The notes below the pieces were generated by a model. The model worked only from the letters and a program-made list of their open reading frames with translations. It made no database searches and was not told the DNA's origin. Positions 5,039 to 7,156 of a DNA stretch of 7,156 bases are shown piece after piece (position 1 is the first letter of the stretch; every line of letters begins with the position of its first letter). The stretch comes from JAABYT01 sp041581935 (lineage in GTDB: Bacteria; Pseudomonadota; Gammaproteobacteria; HK1). Where the stretch lies: NCBI GenBank assembly GCA_041581935.1, contig JBFICP010000162.1, forward strand, positions 1 to 7,156, given 5' to 3'. A program made the position numbers and the translations under genes.

Positions 5039-6478
5039 CTAATTGACCAGTGGCTCGAGCGCTTGTACGCCGGCCGCCGCCTCGGCGTCTCCCTGGTCCG
5101 CCGCGCGCCTATACCAATACAGGGCCTTCACCGGGTTCGGCTCGACACCGACGCCGTACTGATACAGTCTCGCGAGGTTTCGCTGCGCGTAGGCATCGCC
5201 CTCGGCGGCGGCGCGCCGGTAAAGGGCCAGGGCCTCGCTCAGATTGCGCTCGACACCGATCCCCTCCTGATAGAGATAGCCGAGATTTCCCAGAGCTCGA
5301 ACACTGCCGTTACCGGCCGCCTGGCGGTACCAGCGGGCGGCCTCGCGGGGATTGGCCTCGACGCCGTCGCCGGTCTGGTACGCATAGCCGAGAGTCGTCT
5401 GCGCGGCCGGCAATCCCTGTTGCGCCGCTCTCCCGAGCCAGAGCAGGGCAGCAGCCTTGTCGCGCGCGTGCGATTTTTCCGACAGCAGAAGGTGACCGAG
5501 ATTGTTCTGGGCCGGCGCGAAGCCGTCGTCGGCCGCCCTGCGATATAGCGCGAGGGCCCGCTCAGGATCCGGCCGAACGCCCTCGCCCCGCTCGTACATG
5601 ACGCCCAGATTGGTGAGCGCAACGGGCTGGCCCTTTGCAGCGGCCTTTTCGTACCAGCGACGCGCCTCGGAGGGGTTGCGCGCCGTTCCTTGGCCGGTCT
5701 GAAACTGGAAGCCCACCGTGGCCTGCGCGTCCGTATGGCCTTGACGGGCCGCCTGCATGTACCAGAAGTGGGATCTCTCCAGGTCCCGGCGCAGACCCTC
5801 GCCGGCCTGGTGAATGAAGCCGAGCTGCGCCTGGGCGTTGGCGTCGCCGGCAGCGCCGGCTTTCTCGAACCAGGCGAGCGCCCTGGCACGTGCCGTGGCG
5901 TCTTCGCCATCGAAATAAATGCGCGTTATTCGCGCGCGCGCGTCGACGCTGCCGCGCTCGGCTGCCACCTCCAGAAGCGACATGCCCCGCTGCGTATCCC
6001 TGGCAACGCCCTCACCGTCGAGGAAGACGCGTGCCAGCTCGTAAATCGCGGCGCTGTCTCCGTGCTCCGCGGCACGTCGCATCCACAGCAGCCCGTGTGC
6101 CTCGTCGCGTGGCACGCCGCTGCCGAGCAAATACATGCGTCCGAGATAGACTTGAGCCTCGACACTCCCGCGCACCGCGCCTTCTCGGTAGAAGCGCAGC
6201 GCCTCGTTGAGGTCCCGGGCAGTTCCATGTCCGAGCTCGTACATGCGCCCGGTCATGGCCAGCGCTTTCGGATTTCCATCGAGCGCCAGGTCTTCGAGAA
6301 TTGTGAACGCGCGGCCGTGATCGCCCGCCCGGTAAGCGGCAAGACCGTCGCCGAGCGGGTCTGCATCGGCAAAAGCCACCGCGCAGTGAAGCGTGAGGCT
6401 GATGCCGAGCGCCGCAATCCGGCCGCTCAGGTATCTCCGCGCGGAGTATTCAATCAACGAAACGGGTTTGGCGCCCAT
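5039..6478 (-). CDS. Secreted Sel1-like (TPR-type) repeat protein
   Basis: The 479-residue protein has an N-terminal Sec signal: basic residues R14, R15 and R20, a hydrophobic stretch 21-31, and likely cleavage after AFA (35-37). Residue C32 is not in a lipobox. The mature part is almost entirely Sel1-like repeats, alpha-alpha hairpins of 36 residues with the pattern A..Y..AA..G...A...LG..Y..G.GV..D/N. I count eleven units between 48 and 448 plus a partial last one (449-479). Such solenoids usually scaffold protein-protein contacts, here in the periplasm, and no enzymatic motif is visible. The partner is unknown. Units four (162-197) and eight (305-340) are degenerate, losing the Gly-x-Gly turn. 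The start ATG has only a distant AAGG as ribosome binding site. It lies 117 bases downstream of the PP2C-like gene on the same strand. Confidence 0.9.
   Translation of the reverse strand: MGAKPVSLIEYSARRYLSGRIAALGISLTLHCAVAFADADPLGDGLAAYRAGDHGRAFTILEDLALDGNPKALAMTGRMYELGHGTARDLNEALRFYREGAVRGSVEAQVYLGRMYLLGSGVPRDEAHGLLWMRRAAEHGDSAAIYELARVFLDGEGVARDTQRGMSLLEVAAERGSVDARARITRIYFDGEDATARARALAWFEKAGAAGDANAQAQLGFIHQAGEGLRRDLERSHFWYMQAARQGHTDAQATVGFQFQTGQGTARNPSEARRWYEKAAAKGQPVALTNLGVMYERGEGVRPDPERALALYRRAADDGFAPAQNNLGHLLLSEKSHARDKAAALLWLGRAAQQGLPAAQTTLGYAYQTGDGVEANPREAARWYRQAAGNGSVRALGNLGYLYQEGIGVERNLSEALALYRRAAAEGDAYAQRNLARLYQYGVGVEPNPVKALYWYRRAADQGDAEAAAGVQALEPLVN
5042..6337 (-). repeat. Tandem Sel1 repeat units in the coding sequence (about 108-base period)
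   Basis: The coding sequence for residues 48-479 repeats every 36 codons. One unit (198-232) is 35 codons and the first is 42. The repetition is strong in protein and diverged in DNA, with shared pieces such as those coding ALYRRAA, RWYRQAA and YWYRRAA. It reflects protein-domain duplication and is not a mobile or CRISPR-like repeat. Confidence 0.8.
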
Positions 6479-6595
6479 CTGCGTCGCTGGCCTTCAGGCG
6501 TCGAACAAGCGTCTGGTGGCGCATCACCGCGCGAGACGATGACGAAGTCCGGGGCCGATCCGTGCGACGTCGAGCGCACACCGTGCCGCGTGCTC

Positions 6596-7156
6596 TCAGT
6601 GCAACGTGTCGGACAGCGCCCCGGACTCGAGACGCTCCGTTACGGTAGTCATCACGCGATCGACGAGCGGTTCGCCCTCGATAATTTTGACGTTGCCGCG
6701 CTGAATCTCGAGGGCGAGGCCGTAGCGCGTCGCGTCGACCACCTTGGCGCCGGCAAGATCCGTGAACAGATAGCGGCCGTTGTCGGCGCTCGTCCAGGCG
6801 AGACGCCCGCGTGTTTTCGAGCCGTCGGCGTTGGAGAACTCGAGCCAGTTGCCGATCTTGAGCGCGGTGACAAAGTCGAGAGACTCCGGCTGCACGCTTT
6901 CGTCGGGCTGCTCGGCCGCGAGGTCGTCCAGATCGACGCTTTCGGCCCCGGACAGCCAGTCGAGCTCGTCCTCACTATCGACCTGTCCCTCGCTCGTCGT
7001 GCTCTCGAGCTCTTCGCGCAGGGCTTTCATGATGATCTGCACGGCCATGGTGCTGGCGACTTCGCCCGCGTTACAGCCTCCCATGCCGTCGGCAACCATG
7101 GCGATGCCCGCATTGTTGTCGATGGCGATGCCATCCTCGTTGTGGGATCGCCGCCG
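6596..7156 (-). CDS. Hybrid protein: PP2C phosphatase N-terminus joined to a DUF1631-like C-terminus (5' end cut by window edge)
   Basis: The open frame runs through the right edge; 186 residues are visible and the true start lies outside. Visible residues 4-35 carry N-terminal motifs of Stp1-like PP2C Ser/Thr phosphatases: SHNED (4-8), VADGMGG (21-27) and AGEVAS (30-35), including metal-binding aspartates. After helix MAVQIIMKALREEL (37-50) the PP2C pattern stops. No GTT, GDSR, LTxDHS or late DG metal motif follows. Instead there is an acidic linker (about 51-95). A segment at about 97-176 (IGNWLEF, GRYLFTDLAGAKV, LALEIQRGNVKIIEG, LVDRVM) resembles the C-terminus of DUF1631 proteins. The frame has no stop or visible shift. 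The protein is probably not an active phosphatase; it may be a genuine fusion, a decayed gene or an assembly join. The Sel1 gene follows after 117 bases that show no clear promoter. Confidence 0.75.
   Translation of the reverse strand, partial: RRRSHNEDGIAIDNNAGIAMVADGMGGCNAGEVASTMAVQIIMKALREELESTTSEGQVDSEDELDWLSGAESVDLDDLAAEQPDESVQPESLDFVTALKIGNWLEFSNADGSKTRGRLAWTSADNGRYLFTDLAGAKVVDATRYGLALEIQRGNVKIIEGEPLVDRVMTTVTERLESGALSDTLH

Noticed and set aside
4751..5548. Long plus-strand open frame (265 codons) opposite rmuC and the Sel1 gene
   Set aside because: It crosses two well-supported minus-strand genes and their spacer, and its product is low-complexity with no recognisable domain.
5042..6337. 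Periodic repeat as a possible CRISPR or other DNA-level array
   Set aside because: The roughly 108-base period is explained entirely by 36-residue Sel1 protein repeats, and the DNA copies are diverged.
6479..6595. Possible sigma-54-like GGCACGGTGTGC before the Sel1 gene
   Set aside because: The GG to GC distance is 8 bases, not the required 10, and no other promoter element is evident.

Overview
The window is a GC-rich stretch of ordinary bacterial chromosome, most likely from a gammaproteobacterium. That reading is an inference from the gene families (DUF1820, DUF1992, RmuC, a CbpA-type J-protein and a Stp1-like PP2C segment) and from the base composition. There is no sign of an insertion sequence, phage, CRISPR array, tRNA or rRNA. 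Coding is dense, and many long open frames on the opposite strand are GC-driven shadows.

Layout, left to right. Bases 1-267 (minus) hold the N-terminal part of a membrane-anchored alpha/beta hydrolase. A 250-base gap (268-517) carries a hairpin and a weak leftward promoter. A plus-strand pair follows: a CYTH/triphosphate tunnel metalloenzyme (518-985) and a DUF1992 protein (995-1399). The second gene's stop codon directly abuts the stop codon of a convergent DUF1820 gene (1400-1753, minus). The divergent spacer 1754-1934 holds the control region of a small heat-shock protein gene (1935-2384, plus): a good sigma-32-type promoter, a strong ribosome binding site and a possible hairpin masking that site. 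A CbpA-like J-protein (2456-3373, plus) follows after a strong GC hairpin. Three minus-strand genes complete the window: rmuC (3402-4892), a secreted Sel1-repeat protein (5039-6478), and a gene running off the right edge (6596-7156).

How the genes fit together. The sHSP and the J-protein form a plausible protein-quality-control pair: the sHSP holds unfolded clients and the J-protein recruits Hsp70. The expected CbpA modulator CbpM is absent next to cbpA. The right-hand minus-strand genes may be co-transcribed from the truncated gene into the Sel1 gene, but no promoter or link to rmuC is evident.

The most unusual object is the gene at the right edge. It starts with clear N-terminal PP2C phosphatase motifs (NED, ADGMGG, GEVAS). 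It then passes in one uninterrupted frame through an acidic linker into a segment resembling the C-terminus of DUF1631 proteins, without the rest of the PP2C catalytic core. The other points worth checking are RNA- or promoter-level: the sHSP leader, the intergenic hairpins, and the zero-spacing convergent stops.
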